Shown here piece after piece: positions 23,836 to 35,893 of a stretch of 64,000 nucleotides of DNA. Source of the DNA: Megaleporinus macrocephalus. Lineage: Eukaryota > Chordata > Actinopteri > Characiformes > Anostomidae. The position numbers and the translations under genes are program-made. Location: assembly GCA_021613375.1 (NCBI GenBank), contig CM038726.1:15234341-15298340 (forward strand), written 5' to 3'. The notes under the pieces are model-generated. The model was not told the DNA's origin, made no database searches, and was given only the letters and a program-made list of their open reading frames with translations. How positions within the stretch are numbered: position 1 is the stretch's first letter; every line of letters begins with the position of its first letter.

Positions 23836-24180
23836 TCTTTTTTTCATTCTCAATTCGATAGTTGTCCTCGCGCACCATGTGAATAGCATTCGACTGCTTT
23901 CTGTGCTCGAGTATTGGATTGGGGTGGTTTTGACAGTTTGGGGGCAGGCATGGAGGGGGTGTGTTGTTTGATACCTGTCCAAGGGACATAGCAGTTTTCA
24001 GTTATTTATAATGTCTAATGTCTGTTTATAAGACATAGAAAGCCGTTTGGTTTTTCTAATATTTATACAGTATAATGTTAAAGGGGACATAGCATGCTAT
24101 TTGGGATTCTTTGTTATTTATAATGTCCAATTAAGACACATATTACAACACATAATACGTCATACGTCATAATAGGCCAA
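23836..24180. repeat. Unclassified repeat sequence after the Tc1 break
   Basis: At 23903-23949 a 46-bp stretch matches 22809-22854 inside the hAT MITE, including GGTGGTTTTGACAGTTTGGG. Further right, GGGACATAGCA followed by TTATTTATAATGTC occurs twice (about 23983-24018 and 24085-24128), and words like GGGACATA continue to 24225. This looks like a second, decayed MITE. Confidence 0.45.
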
Positions 24181-25290
24181 TACAACTTTCAATTATGTTT
24201 AAGTTCTGTTTACGGGACATACATTTTGGGATATTCAGTTGCTTTATGCCAAATGTCTTGGTGAAAACACTGGAACATGTTCCAAAATTTGAAGTGTATC
24301 AAAGCACAGAGAACTGTGAAATAAACTGCCTTTTCTTTAAAGGAGTTCTTGTTTTCTTCATAGTCTACTTGTATGTTGAATAATTAGAAATGGTAGTGAG
24401 TGGGAACCATGTGCTTAGTAATATGTCGTGATAAGTGAGCATGTGACCTCAGTCATTTAGCAAATGTACCTGACCTCGCGCCATGCCAAGGTTTTCCAAG
24501 GTTGGCAGGTCTGTTGTTTTTCTGGATAGCGATGGTATACCACGTACCCACGTTAAAAAAAAAACATTTATTATTTTAACCCTTTGATGCACAAGATAAG
24601 CAAACCCCTTCTAATGCACAACATGGGTCAAACTTGACCTGTATTCATTTCCTATGTTATTTTCTGCATTGCTAAGTATCTCTTTGGTTTATCTACTGAA
24701 ATCAGTTTATTTCATTATTTAATGATCCATATGTTCATTAAAAATCTTTTTACCATAAATCATTATTTTAATTATTACTTATTTACTTATGTAATATGTT
24801 CCTGGCTGGAAATGTTAAATAAATAAATAAATAAATAAATAAAATCCCAGTTGGGACACTTTTGGCCCAGGTGGTTCATTAGAGGGTAAAATAAAGTCAT
24901 GATCTTTATGATCATGATGAAAGTCATGGCATTTGTGACAGGATTAGCATTAGCTCACTAACTAACTGTTTCCCGTGTATCCCGTGTGTGATATTTGTTT
25001 TAAAATTAAGGTTAAAAATCTTTCAAGTGGAGATTAACATTTTGCTGTGAAGTGAATTAATTGCAGTTGCTGATGTTAGCTAGCTACAAAGCTATCCCAT
25101 TAGCTTTCTGGCCAGATATTATATGACAAATGTTACTTTTCCTATTTAATGTTGTATAAAGATATTCAAACAGACTTGCTAATATAACCCAACTCTAGTG
25201 CTGATTCTGTACAAAATGGCCAAACATACAGACAAAATCCAGGCTGTTTTCAGCTCTGTATAAATATCTGTCTGGTTTTCCACACTGGGG
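24181..25290. other. No gene recognised
   Basis: AT-rich sequence with a short (AAAT)n at 24818-24842. Nothing codes. Confidence 0.4.
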
Positions 25291-25297
25291 CAGAACT

Positions 25298-25343
25298 ACA
25301 TAAGCAAGTCTGTTTGAGATTGACTCAACCTGATGAGGTTTGA
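25298..25343 (+). repeat. 46-bp local direct repeat, copy 1
   Basis: Shares 44 of 46 bases with 25796-25841 (ACATAAGCAAGTCTG ... CTGATGAGGTTTGA). The two copies flank one copy of the roughly 320-bp repeat at 25418. Confidence 0.8.
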
Positions 25344-25417
25344 TTCAGGTTATGGCAAGATTTGTGTCCTAGCTCTAGTTCTAAACAAAAGACCATACGG
25401 TTCAGTTGAACTGTTAA

Positions 25418-25780
25418 AGTGGTAGTTGTTCGTCCAAAAGTCAAATTAGAACATTTTCCTTCTATTCCACAAACAGTCAAAGCACATTCAAGACAATGTT
25501 GGGTGTCCACGGTTTTCCTCTAAAAAGTGGGTGATACGTTTTTAGCTACACTGAGTAATTTTGTCCATTTTTATAGCTAACAACATGTGAGAAAACTATG
25601 GGAATCAAGTCTATTTAAGAGTGCCTAGCAAACATAACATCTTATTAAATGTTCCATACCCTCGGCACAGGCTGCAGTTCACATTATTTCTGCCCAATGC
25701 ATTCAATTTAGCAAACAAATAGTAATCTGAATACTCTTTTAATTATTATTGTTCTGTTATAAAAAAAAGTCAGTGAAAAG
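25418..25780 (+). repeat. Unclassified dispersed repeat X, copy 1
   Basis: Matches 28439-28757 over its length. Conserved blocks include TTTTCCTCTAAAAAGTG, TTTATAGCTAACAACATGTG and GAGTGCCTAGCAAACATAAC. The end block AAAGTCAGTGAAAAG (25766-25780) reappears at 29276-29290. No frame and no clear terminal repeats. Confidence 0.75.
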
Positions 25781-25795
25781 TTCGTGACAGAAACC

Positions 25796-25841
25796 ACATA
25801 AGCAAGTCTGCTTGAGATCGACTCAACCTGATGAGGTTTGA
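25796..25841 (+). repeat. 46-bp local direct repeat, copy 2
   Basis: Partner of 25298-25343, with two substitutions. Confidence 0.8.
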
Positions 25842-26540
25842 GGCAAGTTATAGTAACATTTGTACTAAACAAAAGAAGTACATTTCAGCTAACAAACATG
25901 ACTGGACTGATTGACTACATTTGGTATCAGAGGACAGTCATATAAGAAATCTAGAGTTAGATTGGACTAGGTAATGAAATTAGGTAGGGCAGGAACATAA
26001 ACTTGTGTGGAAGTGAGGTATTTGAATGCCCTGTGCAGTGTTACATATTGAGAGCGAGAGAGACAGACTGATTGAAAGAAGCTGGCCTTGGCCCACTCCT
26101 CAGCATAGTGGAGTTGGACTTGTGGGCAATTTGGAACAGACGTTAGTGAGTGCCTTATAGAACTCTCGAGAAACCCACAGACAAAAGCGGCAATCACTGA
26201 CAGCCAGGAAAGTGTTTACTGAAGCCTCTGAATCAATACAGCAGTATGAGAGAGAAAGAAAACGAAAGAAATAGAGGGAGAGAGAAAGAGAGAGCGAGAG
26301 AACTGGGACAGTGAAATGCCACAGAAGGCCCAAGGCAAGCGCTGGCCACGTGCAGTCTGGATAATTTCCGTGGCCAACCGTCAGTTTGAGGAAAGGCTAG
26401 GATAGACTTTCCACAGATAGCAGAGGAATGGAGCTTAAGGTGCATCTGTAGTCTGTCTGTCTGTCTCTCTGTCTGTCTGATGTAGATCCTACAATGAAAG
26501 TCAGAAGCTTGAAAATAGCTCATTTTCTTCTGCTTTTTTC
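25842..26540. other. No gene; GA-rich and CTGT microsatellites
   Basis: GA-rich tracts lie at 26047-26070 and 26245-26302, and (CTGT)n at 26450-26481. No coding signal. Confidence 0.5.
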
Positions 26541-26589
26541 AAGTTATGTCAAAAGATATAGAATATATGAATAAGGAAATATTGGTCTT

Positions 26590-27235
26590 CGGCCAAACAC
26601 AGCTATTTACAAACCTCACTGCCAAAAAGTTTGTCATAGTATGTGAAATGCAAATAAAAAGAGAAAGCAGTGATTTGCAAATCCATTTTGTCCAGCAGCC
26701 AAGATACTTCATATTCTGCCTTATGCTCATTCTATAATGAATGCATGCAATACGTTCTAAAAAATGCAGTTTAAAACAAGCAATCCTATGAAATATGTTA
26801 AAAGATGATCAAACAGAAGATGATCTAATCATTCTATATACAAAAGGAGCTGCTAGTTGTTAATAAGCAAAAACGATGAATGAAAAAATGAAAAATACTT
26901 CAACAGTGTAATACAAAGGCTCCTCCATGAGTAATGCAAGGAGTTTAGATATTTTGCCTCTTTCATGGAATTTCTGCATGAAGTGCACAGTCAAAACCCA
27001 TAACTGAGAAATGGAGTTATCTGACTGCTGAAAAAAATAAATAAAACAATATGCTTCTCTGGATATCAGCATATAGGCTTAGGAATACTTTGAAGAACCA
27101 CTGTTTCGAAACACTGCTGTTGGCTGCCTCCACAAAAGCCCACACTTAAGAGACAGCCCAGGTTGTACCATTCACATGCATCAACATCCAGGAATGCCAC
27201 CAGCTTCTTTGGGCTTGAGCTTAACTTAACTTAAA
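26590..27235 (+). mobile_element. Decayed Tc1-type remnant
   Basis: The left part (about 26610-26685) has GTGAAATGCAAATAAAAAGA and GTGATTTGCAAATCCAT, resembling the inverted-repeat region of fish Tc1 families that generate fictitious A-rich ends. Near 27178-27220 the plus strand reads INIQECHQLLWA then a stop, close to the NIQKCRQLLWA segment upstream of the first catalytic site of such transposases. The middle is too diverged to follow. Boundaries are approximate. Confidence 0.5.
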
Positions 27236-27494
27236 GTCAGTCATATTATGGAATGGGTGAAATCTGTGAAGACCATATTAACCATAACAACACCAAACCA
27301 TACTCTTAATGTGCTACAATAGCATAGCTGCATACTCGGGCAATGTAGACCCTGTAGATTGTAGATTCCAGACCCTGTACAGTTGCACTGTTAAAAGGAA
27401 AGGTTGATATAACACTGTGTTGTACATGCACATGTCACTGTTTCTTGGGAAGGTCTTGGGGGCATTCAATTTGAAATAAGCTTATATTTGAAAA

Positions 27495-27550
<56 letters not shown>

Positions 27551-28435
27551 TTGATTGGTTCTATCTGTTTGGAACGGTAGGAAGGCTCTCTGCAACTACT
27601 CAGCATGGTGCAAGCCAGCATGGCAGTCTGTTAGCTGGTGAAATTGAAAGTTAGCATTCTCTTCAGACCTTGTTAATCTGTTGCTGCAGTGTGAGAAGAC
27701 GTGGTGAAGCTTGTGTTGTGGTGTATTGTGTGTTGGAGTAGATCATGTACATCATTGGGTAGACCTAGACAGTAGATGTTGACTACATTGGAGGGAAAAA
27801 AAAGGATACACAATTATTCTAAAATTTCAGAAAGTGTCAGAAGTTTAAAATAACAGATATGAAATTATGCAGTGCATGAAAAATCTTCTAATTGTCTTCT
27901 TGATAGTAGCCCTTATGCAGTACATTTTTTGGAGCTGCTTCATTCAGGAGATGCTTTTCAAATGGGCTTAAAGGAGTTCTAGAAATGATGAGACCTCAGG
28001 CTCAGTCAGATATGGCCAAACTTTTAGCTGTTCCTGTAAACATCACTCATCAAATACAACCCACATTGTAGTCACACAGAATGATACTTAATAACAAATT
28101 ATGTCATCACCCTGCATGCTGTACGCAAAACAGCTGAGACACAAAAGAACACATGGTCTTCAGCACAGCCAGTTCCAGACATTGTTTTCACTCTTTCTTT
28201 GAACTCGTGACAGTATGTCCAGGTCATCTCTTTGACAGATGTTGTTTTTTAATTAAGTATATTGCATTGTTTTCGCAGGCGGAACTTTATTAAAGTCCAA
28301 TAACTGCTGTTTTCACTGCTAAATTTAGTTATCCGAGACATGACTCCTTTTATTGGGACTAATGGATATTTTAATATGGAACTACAGCAGCATTAAGGAG
28401 ACATGAGGTTTTGTGCTGTATCTCAGGCAGCAATT
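27236..28435. other. No gene; (TA)n microsatellite at 27497-27545
   Basis: The (TA)n run is the only clear feature. About 27890-28070 may be a further transposon scrap, but I could not match it to a family. Confidence 0.4.
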
Positions 28436-28438
28436 GAA

Positions 28439-28757
28439 GTGGTAGTTGTTTGGCCTAAATCCCACATACAGTCCAGTCTCATTCGAGACAGCATTGGGTG
28501 TCCATTGTTTTCCTCTAAAAAGTGAGTGATACTTTTTATTTTTTATTTTATTTACTCAGCTATGCTGAGTCATTTTGTCCATTTTTATAGCTAACAACAT
28601 GTGAGGCATTGTGAGAAACTACACAATCAAGTCTATTTGAGAGTGCCTAGCAAACATAACTTCTTATTAAATGTTCCATACCCTCTGCACAGGCTGCATT
28701 TCACATTTAGTTGTTGCCCAATGCATTCAATTCAGCAAACAAACAGCAATCAGCACT
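28439..28757 (+). repeat. Unclassified dispersed repeat X, copy 2
   Basis: Second copy of the repeat at 25418, in the same orientation about 3 kb away. It has a small insertion of T-rich sequence at about 28535-28556. The terminal block of copy 1 is found only at 29276, so about 500 bp (about 28760-29260) appear to be inserted or differently placed. Confidence 0.75.
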
Positions 28758-29724
28758 AGAATGTTCCTTGTAGATGATGTGTTAAACATATTTTTACATA
28801 AAGAAATCACACATGCTAAAATAACATATTTGGTTGATTTTCTATGTATTGAAATAAGTTCTTTGTGTGAGTGAAACATATATAATGAACTAGGCTTTAT
28901 TTAGCTTATAAAGAAATCTGACAGAATGTAAGATGATTTGTTATTTATCTCAATGTTTCCCGCATCTCAGAACCTGTCCTTGTTACTGCACGTGATTAGG
29001 TGGTCTTGTAGTAATGTTTACGCCAGTGTCTGCTATGTATTTCAATGGGATAAGATATATCCTACATATATCCTACATATATATGTATGTATGTATGTGT
29101 GTGTATTGCTGTCCAATGAAAAACAAGTGTATCCAAAATGGCAGCTTTACAGGAGAGGTCAAAAACTGTCTTCACCTTCATGCGGAGAAAATGCTATGAC
29201 ACAGGCACAAAGGCAACCATAGAACCACAACTCAAATAAAAGTTGTTTTTTTTTATTAATTATTGTTTTCTGTCATAAAAGTCAGTGAAAAGTCAGTATT
29301 TGACAAAATATTGTCTCTCCACACCTCCGTTAATGCAGGTCAGAAAGGTACTGAGTAGGAGCTTTTACAAAAGTCTGTTATGAGTCATAGGACTTGATGA
29401 AATGTTTGTGTGTGGGTATTCAACTGTAGGTGTATGTAGGTCTGAACCAGACTTGTTGAATAACCGCTGAGTGTCTAGTTTCTGATACTGTGTTACATAG
29501 CAGTGACCTTAAGCCTATTGCAAATTAACAGTACACTGAAATATCAGAAGTCGTTATCTTTATACATTCTTAACCATAGAACCAAAACAGTTCTTTATTG
29601 CCTTTAGATCGAGTTGAATTACTTAAATAAATAAAGAATCAATGTGTAAGATGCCACACCCTGTCTAATTCATACTCCAAACAATAGAGGACGATATATC
29701 ATCAGAAAGTTGTAATGTCCATCC
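28758..29724. other. No gene; short TATG/GT microsatellite
   Basis: CATATATCCTACATATAT followed by (TATG)n and GT lies at about 29060-29104. The end of repeat X lies near 29262-29290. Nothing else is recognised. Confidence 0.4.
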
Positions 29725-30215
29725 ATATAGTGAAAATCAAGGAAATGCACAGTCCCTCCTACTCAAGCTTAGCATTAACAGCTGCTTCAGCATCAAACTT
29801 CATGCCTACATTCATCAGCAACCTCCAACCTCAATGTTAACTCTTCTACTTATATCACTTCTTTTGCTCACTGCCGAACATGGTTTGTTGCTGGAAGTGG
29901 ACAGCAGTGCTAAGACATTTGGCTACCGGTCCTTAAATGATCTACCTGGAAGCAGAACCTTTAACATGATTGACTACAGGTTAGAATATGCACTGCTGCT
30001 TCTTCATCCTCTCACGCTGGACTAATTTGACTTGATGCTACAGTTACTCACGAGCGCCTCCTGAGGTATAAAGTGATTATGAGACAGGGCAGACCAAGTC
30101 TAGCTGGTAAACTTGAGTAGATATCTCTGTAACACGATGCGTTTAGTTGATGGAGTAGATGTTAGTTGATTTGTAGATGTTGGAATGTTTAAAACTAAAA
30201 ATCTTACATTTTACA
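29725..30215 (+). repeat. Unclassified repeat Z, copy 2
   Basis: Its order of blocks matches 568-1060: TAGCATTAACAG, TTTATATCACTTCTTTTG-like, CCTTAAATGATCTA, TGCTTCTTCATCCTCTC-like, GATTATGAGACAGG and GTTTAAAACTAAAAATCTTA. The TTAAAGGAGC ends seen in the first copy are not visible here. A weak 63-codon frame is probably not a gene, because the other copies do not preserve it. Confidence 0.7.
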
Positions 30216-30965
30216 TCTCAACCTTAACGTGTACATAATAGACCAAAAGCAGTTCCCTGAGGGCATTCCTCCAAAGACCAAAAGAAAATTGCTGTTATAG
30301 ATTTTGAAAAGATAGCAACAATTTACAGTACGGTGCTGTAAAATAGGAAATGGCACACTATTTATTACATTCACAGTCAAAACATTTTTATTTTCAGGAC
30401 ACCTCTGAGGAGTTTACAAATAAGATGACTTGTATAGGTAAGGGGGACATCAAAGGAAAATAAGCACAGGGAAAACTGGAGTGTTCAACTTTCAAAACTG
30501 GAATTAAAAAATTAATAATAATAAAAGAAATTGGAGATTCTTTTAACTTTGCCTAGTATGACCTAGTATGCCACCAAAACTGTCAATTTTTTTATCTTTG
30601 AACGATATGAGGAAAATCAAGCTCCACTCTCGCTTCAGATGTGAAAAAATTCACAAGACAACTCAGCACAATAAGTCTGAAACAAGATGTAGCTTTTACT
30701 GGATAAAAAAAAAGAAAACAGACAAAAAGGAAGAAATCCACCAAAGAAAAGTCTTCTGAACATCTCCTCAACACCACCGATTATATTTCTGATTACTTTA
30801 ATCAAGAACTTTGCAGAAAATGTTCCTGCAGGTTTCTCTGAAAACGGAATGTGAGTCTCCTGCAAGGAACTGAAGTTGTAATAAAGGGAAAGAGTGGGCA
30901 CACTGATTTTAGGTGTAGTTGTCGCGCTACTTACTAAGGTAAGTCTAAGGTAAAAAAAAATAGAA
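30216..30965. other. No gene recognised
   Basis: AT-rich sequence with A-runs near 30700-30740. No signal. Confidence 0.4.
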
Positions 30966-30967
30966 AT

Positions 30968-31290
30968 AAATCTTCTCTGAGCTACAGCTTAACAGCTTAT
31001 TCAGACAAAAATGCAGTGTCTCTAAAATGTCTGTAAAATGGGGCTTTTAATGAATAGTGGGAATTTTTCAGTGGAGGTCTGACGTCTTGTGTTAAAGGAT
31101 GGTGGTAAAGTGGCAGGCGTAGTATACACTCGTGTACCAAAACAGCCGACTCCTTTAACGCTCAAGCAGTAGGCACTGGCTCCACTCTAGTACCTACTTT
31201 ATGAGTAGGCAATTTCGGGTGCAGCTGTTGTGTCTATTGATAGTTGAGTTGAGCAGTTTTGTGTATTTGTGTTAGTTTGTGTTTATATGC
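30968..31290 (+). repeat. Unclassified repeat Y, copy 1
   Basis: Matches 32395-32700 in order: TTTTAATGAATAG, TTTTCAGTGG, CTGACGTCTTGTGT, AAACAGCCGACTCCTTTA, TTGAGTTGAGCAGTTTTGTG and GTGTTTATATGCA. Divergence is substantial, so the duplication is old. Confidence 0.65.
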
Positions 31291-32394
31291 ACTGATTTTA
31301 AACGTACTTGATGTTTTAAAAGCTTACTGCACTGAACAATGAATAACAAATGAACAAACGAAGGTTATTTTTCTGAATGAATGACAGTCCCTGAAATTTG
31401 ACCAAAAACTCCACTCATTACATGCAAAGTTTGTGTTTGTTTGTTTGAAGCCAGTTTTAGCATTTTGTGGGTTTCGGTTTCTGTGGCTTATGGCGTTCAA
31501 CGCCCAAGCAGTAAACAGGAGATTAGAAAACACGTGTGCGTGTGTTTGCGCATGTTTTGCTGTGTTTTATTGTGGAAAGGGGCAGTGAGGTGCTGGAAAC
31601 TCAATACAGCCTCTATATAGAATGAGTCATTATTTCTGTAACAAGAGGAAAAACAGTTAAGAGCTGTTTTCTAACATGCTTTATGTAATACAGGTGGCTG
31701 CTTAAAACTTTTCCTCCTCGCTGTTATTAAATGAGTCGGGTACACGGACAAAGAGTGTGCAAATCGTTAAAACTGCAGTAGGAACAATTGGCAGCAGTCC
31801 TGAGAGTGCTAAACTCTCTTTTTTACTGATCACCTGTTTGTAATTCAAATAAAATGCAGATGCAAACGTTTACTTTTAATCAAACTTCACTGTGTGTTAC
31901 AGATGTGAACAAAATGCCTCGATGCATTGAAATGAATTCATCCGATGCTGGCAATTTAACTGTATTACGTTTAGATCAGTTACAATAGTGAGCAATAAAA
32001 CATGCAGTTGTTATTTGGTATTTAACTACTGTGTAAATGGAGACAGATGACCAAAAAGGAAATAGGGTCAAGTGGCCTATGGTGTCATTGGATGCATTCA
32101 AAATCACCTACTTCCTTACTACTCAGTAGGAGAGATGTGTAGATGAGTATGGCAGGTATGTCCGAATAATCAACAGTTTTCATCGAGCAGCACGCAAACG
32201 TTACCTTGATGATCAATTGAATTGGGAGACATTTTTATGTATGCGACCGCAGCACACTGTACTATCCCATGATTCAATTGGAGTCGCAGATTTCAAGGCG
32301 AAGGAAAAAGAATGGCGGAAAGACGGCTGTGTATACGTAGCTACTGCTGGTGCACTGTTACAGAAGTTAGAACTACTTCTGATGTAAAACATAA
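31291..32394. other. No gene recognised
   Basis: No coding signal. About 32090-32345 (ACCTACTTCCTTACTACTCA ...) resembles a class of fish repeats containing CTACTCACTA-type words, but I could not delimit it. Confidence 0.35.
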
Positions 32395-32700
32395 TTAAAT
32401 TCCTTCTCTGCATACTCAGACAAAAACGCAGGTCAGTTTCACACAAAGTATCTAAAATAATGTCTCTAAATGAGACTTTTAATGAATAGCAAGACATTTT
32501 CAGTGGTGCTCTGACATCTTGTGTCACAGGACATTGGTAGGATGGCGATTTGGTGGATACTAAACTCTTGGATGCTGAAACAGCCGACTGCTTTACTGCT
32601 CGAGCAGTACGTACTGGCTTCAATCTATTTTGGACCCAGCTATTGTTTCTACTGTGAGTTGAGCCGTTTTTGTGACTTGTGTTTATTGGTGTTTATATGC
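32395..32700 (+). repeat. Unclassified repeat Y, copy 2
   Basis: Second copy of the repeat at 30968, same orientation, about 1.42 kb downstream. Confidence 0.65.
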
Positions 32701-33552
32701 ATGCGCTGTCTTACTGTGAGTAATGGTCAGGAGAGTCAGTGCTTCAGTAATCAGAGTTAGAATTAGCTGTCAGAGGTGAAGTTCACTGTTGGGCCAGAGC
32801 TTCAAAAGACTGTCTATGATTAAGAGCAAGTGTGATTCTGTTGGCAGCTGCGGGTCCATGATGACCAAGGTGATTAAGGGATCTCTCGTTCCCTCTTCCT
32901 CACACACACACATACTCACTCTGAATATAATTACAGGTCCTAGTTGCTGTCTTGCTTACTGGAGACTTAAATTTCTCACAGATAGGTAAGAAAATTGTTT
33001 GCTGAGATGAAACAAGTATGTGCTAATACTTTGGGTTTATTTAACAAATTACCTTCTTATATATTATGTTTCTTTAACAACAGCTTAATGTTCATCACAG
33101 GATCCTCTTTGGTCATGAAGAGCTAAGTAATGAGTTAAAGGAGCCTTGTGTAAGCCTCTAGCAAGGAGGTTGCATATTACTCCGCACCATACACGCTTTC
33201 CTTCCCTGGGAAGCTTCAGTGATCGTCAGGTTCTCTATGAATGCTCTTTCAATGTACACACAAACATCGCATTCAGCCTCTTAGGGAGTCCAGGCACATA
33301 CAATGTTACACAGTGTTCTTCCACACGTTACATGCAGTTACACATCTCCACCAGAGAGGTCTCCAAAAACGTACGCAGTATTTTAAAAGGTTAAACTCGT
33401 TTGAGGACGCTGTGTGAAGATATCACAGTCTGTGTAGCTACAGCAGAACAAACAACACAAGCAGTACCGAAGTGCATCTATGCGTGTAATGCGGGTAGGG
33501 TGACAGAATTGCGTGATGTGTTGCCATTTTTCCCCTTTATGTTGATCTCTCC

Positions 33553-33614
<62 letters not shown>

Positions 33615-34156
33615 CACACTCACTTCCTTTGTTATTAGTGGAGCCGCTGGTGTTTTTAACTAGCTGCCCTGTCACCTCATCAGTCAGGCACATGCACAAA
33701 CATGCATGACCCTTAGGAACTCTCACATAAACTCTCATATGCAAGACACTAAAAACACCCCAGATGTCATGAGAACATCCCGAGAACCTTGCTGACAAGG
33801 TTTCTCAGACTACACTTGACTTGTGTGGTCATTTTCAGCTTATCTCATCCTTCATTTCCTTTGCTCCAGGCCAGTGCAGTGACTACTCATCATGTCTTTC
33901 CCATGTCATACCTTAATACCTTTCTGGCTTTTCCTCCTTTCTTTTCCTGTCTTCTACAGTTTATAGTTGTTTTACAATCGATCACTGACGCGGGGGTGTT
34001 TTATTTTTGTGTTATAACTGCTTATTAATGATGTTTAAGGCATCTATGACAATTTAGACACAGTACCTTTTTTTAAATAAGGTACTCCAGTGTAAATATT
34101 TAGTTTAATATGAGATGCACGTGGGTGGGGTGTAATGCCATGTGAACATGTTTGAG
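32701..34156. other. No gene; (TC)n(CA)n microsatellite at 33547-33610
   Basis: A (TC)n run passes into (CA)n at 33567-33610. A TTAAAGGAGC motif at 33135-33144, followed by GTGTAAGCCTCTAGC, resembles the left end of the element at 37971, but I did not find its right end. Confidence 0.45.
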
Positions 34157-34692
34157 ACATGCACTATTTGGCCAATAGTAAGTGGACACCTGACCATCAG
34201 ACCTCTGTGAACTTGTTGGAAATTTTGTCCCATGGGCATTACTATGGAGTTGGCACCAACACCACTAGATTTTGGCATGTGTCCTGTGTAAATTTGTGCC
34301 TATTAAATGAAAAGAGCACTTGCGATGTTGAATGTGAAGGCCTGGCTTACAATCAGTGTTCCAGTTACAGTTTCAGTGGGGTTGAAGTCAAGGCTGTTTC
34401 TCAACACCAAACTCATGCTTTGTGCGCAAGGACACAGTCATGCTGGACAAGAATGTTTTTCAATTCTGTGACATTAACATTACCCTTACCTGGATTTAAG
34501 CCCCAGCCCGTTATCCCTCCTCTACCAAACTTTACTGTTGGCATTATGCATTCCTGGAGTTAGCCATGCTTCACACCACTTCAGCCAGCATTTGGCATTG
34601 AGCTTAACATTGTGTGCAGTGGCTTAAACATTGAACTGCTTTTAAGGAAACCCCCACAACACAGTTCTTGTGCTGTAGTTGCACAACAAGTT
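34157..34692 (-). mobile_element. Tc1-like remnant of the 'CACTATATGGCC' family, reversed
   Basis: The left end GCACTATTTGGCCAATAGTA with GTGGACACCTGACCATCAGA fits the terminal repeat of the family whose right end lies at 9352-9392. The interior corresponds to the minus-strand transposase: CCAAACTTTACTGTTGGCAT near 34526, CTTCACACCACTTCAGCCAG near 34570, and CACAGTTCTTGTGCTGTAGT near 34660. A large central part is missing and the far terminal repeat is not seen. Confidence 0.65.
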
Positions 34693-34724
34693 TCTTACAT
34701 TTACTTTGACTTTCTTTTCATTGC

Positions 34725-35893
34725 AGATAGTATAAACCCAAGATATTTCATGTTTTGTATGGTAAACTTTATTGAAGATGCAGCAACACATTTTAAATTA
34801 GTGCTAAAATCGGGTAAAAGAACACAATAATCATGTCAAACAGGTGATTGTAAACATGATTTGATACAAAAGCAGTATTGATGAAAGGCTGATGACCAAA
34901 GATGGACAGAGGGTCTCCAGTTTGTCAACAGATGCATGAGAAAATTATTAAAATGTTTTAGAACAAAAAGAGATCGGAAGGGATTTGCATACTTCTTCCT
35001 CATAATATCATTAAATAATTTAACCAATCAGGAGGCATTTCAGTGCATAAATGGCACAAGGGCATCTCTGATCCCTCATATGGCACTGCATCAAGAACTG
35101 TCATTCAACAACAGCCTACACAACCACATGGGCAAGGAATTGCTCTGGCTTTGTTAAGCTTTGTTAAACACTACAATGCAAAGTTACTTTCACAAATGGC
35201 ACTAAACAAAAGCCTTATGTTAACCATATCCTGAAGCAACATTAACTTATTTGAGCTCACAGTGGAAACATGCGTTGTGGTCAGGCTAATCAGTATTCCA
35301 GATCTTTTTTGGAAGAAATGAATGCCATGTGTTTTCTGACCAAAAAGGACCATCTAAACTGTTATCAGTCTAAAAGCCAGGGTCTGTCATGGTATGGGGT
35401 CAGTGTATCAGTGCCCTTAGCAAAGGTCACTTACACGTCCCTGATGCAGCATTATAGCTGAGAGGTCCCTTGAGATCATAGAGCAACAGATTTTCCAGGG
35501 AGTTCCTGCATTTTTCAGCAAGACAATGTAAAACCACATGCTGCACTTATTACAAGACATGGCTGTGGAAAAAGAGGGTATGGGTACTGGATTGACCTGC
35601 CTCCAGTCCTAACCTGTCCCCAGTATAGAATTTGAAACGTGTTTGCAGGAAGAATGGGATAAAACACCTGAAACACCTCATCTTCAGTGCCAAAACGACT
35701 TTACAGTGTTGTGAGAAGGAATTACAATGTTATAAAGTGGTAAATGCTCTACCATCCCAACCTTTTTTTGTTGTTGCAGGCCTATATATACTATATACTG
35801 GATGTATATTTACAAATGAAATTGACCAAAGAAAATATGAAATGTCTTTGGTTCATACTGTCTGCAAGTCAAAGTAAATGTAAGAAACTTTAT
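34725..35893 (+). mobile_element. Tc1-type transposon, nearly full length but decayed
   Basis: It runs from AGATATTTCATGTTTTGT (about 34741) to AAATATGAAATGTCTTTGGT (about 35833), which form the inverted repeats of a very common fish Tc1 family. Transposase blocks survive in order on the plus strand: ACAGAGGGTCTCCAGTTTGT near 34906 (N-terminus), GGAAGGGATTTGCATACTTC near 34976 (helix-turn-helix), CCTCATATGGCACTGCATCA near 35073, GTTGTGGTCAGGCTAATCAG near 35274 (first catalytic site; the expected Asp codon is changed), GTCTGTCATGGTATGGGGTC near 35382, TTTCAGCAAGACAATGTAAA near 35513 (second catalytic Asp in QQDN, followed by a stop), and CTGTCCCCAGTATAGAATTT near 35610. Stops and shifts occur throughout. 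Confidence 0.8.

Noticed and set aside
29834..30025. Small secreted protein starting with a leucine-rich hydrophobic stretch (MLTLLLISLLLL)
   Set aside because: It lies inside repeat Z. The other two copies do not keep the frame and no exon structure surrounds it.
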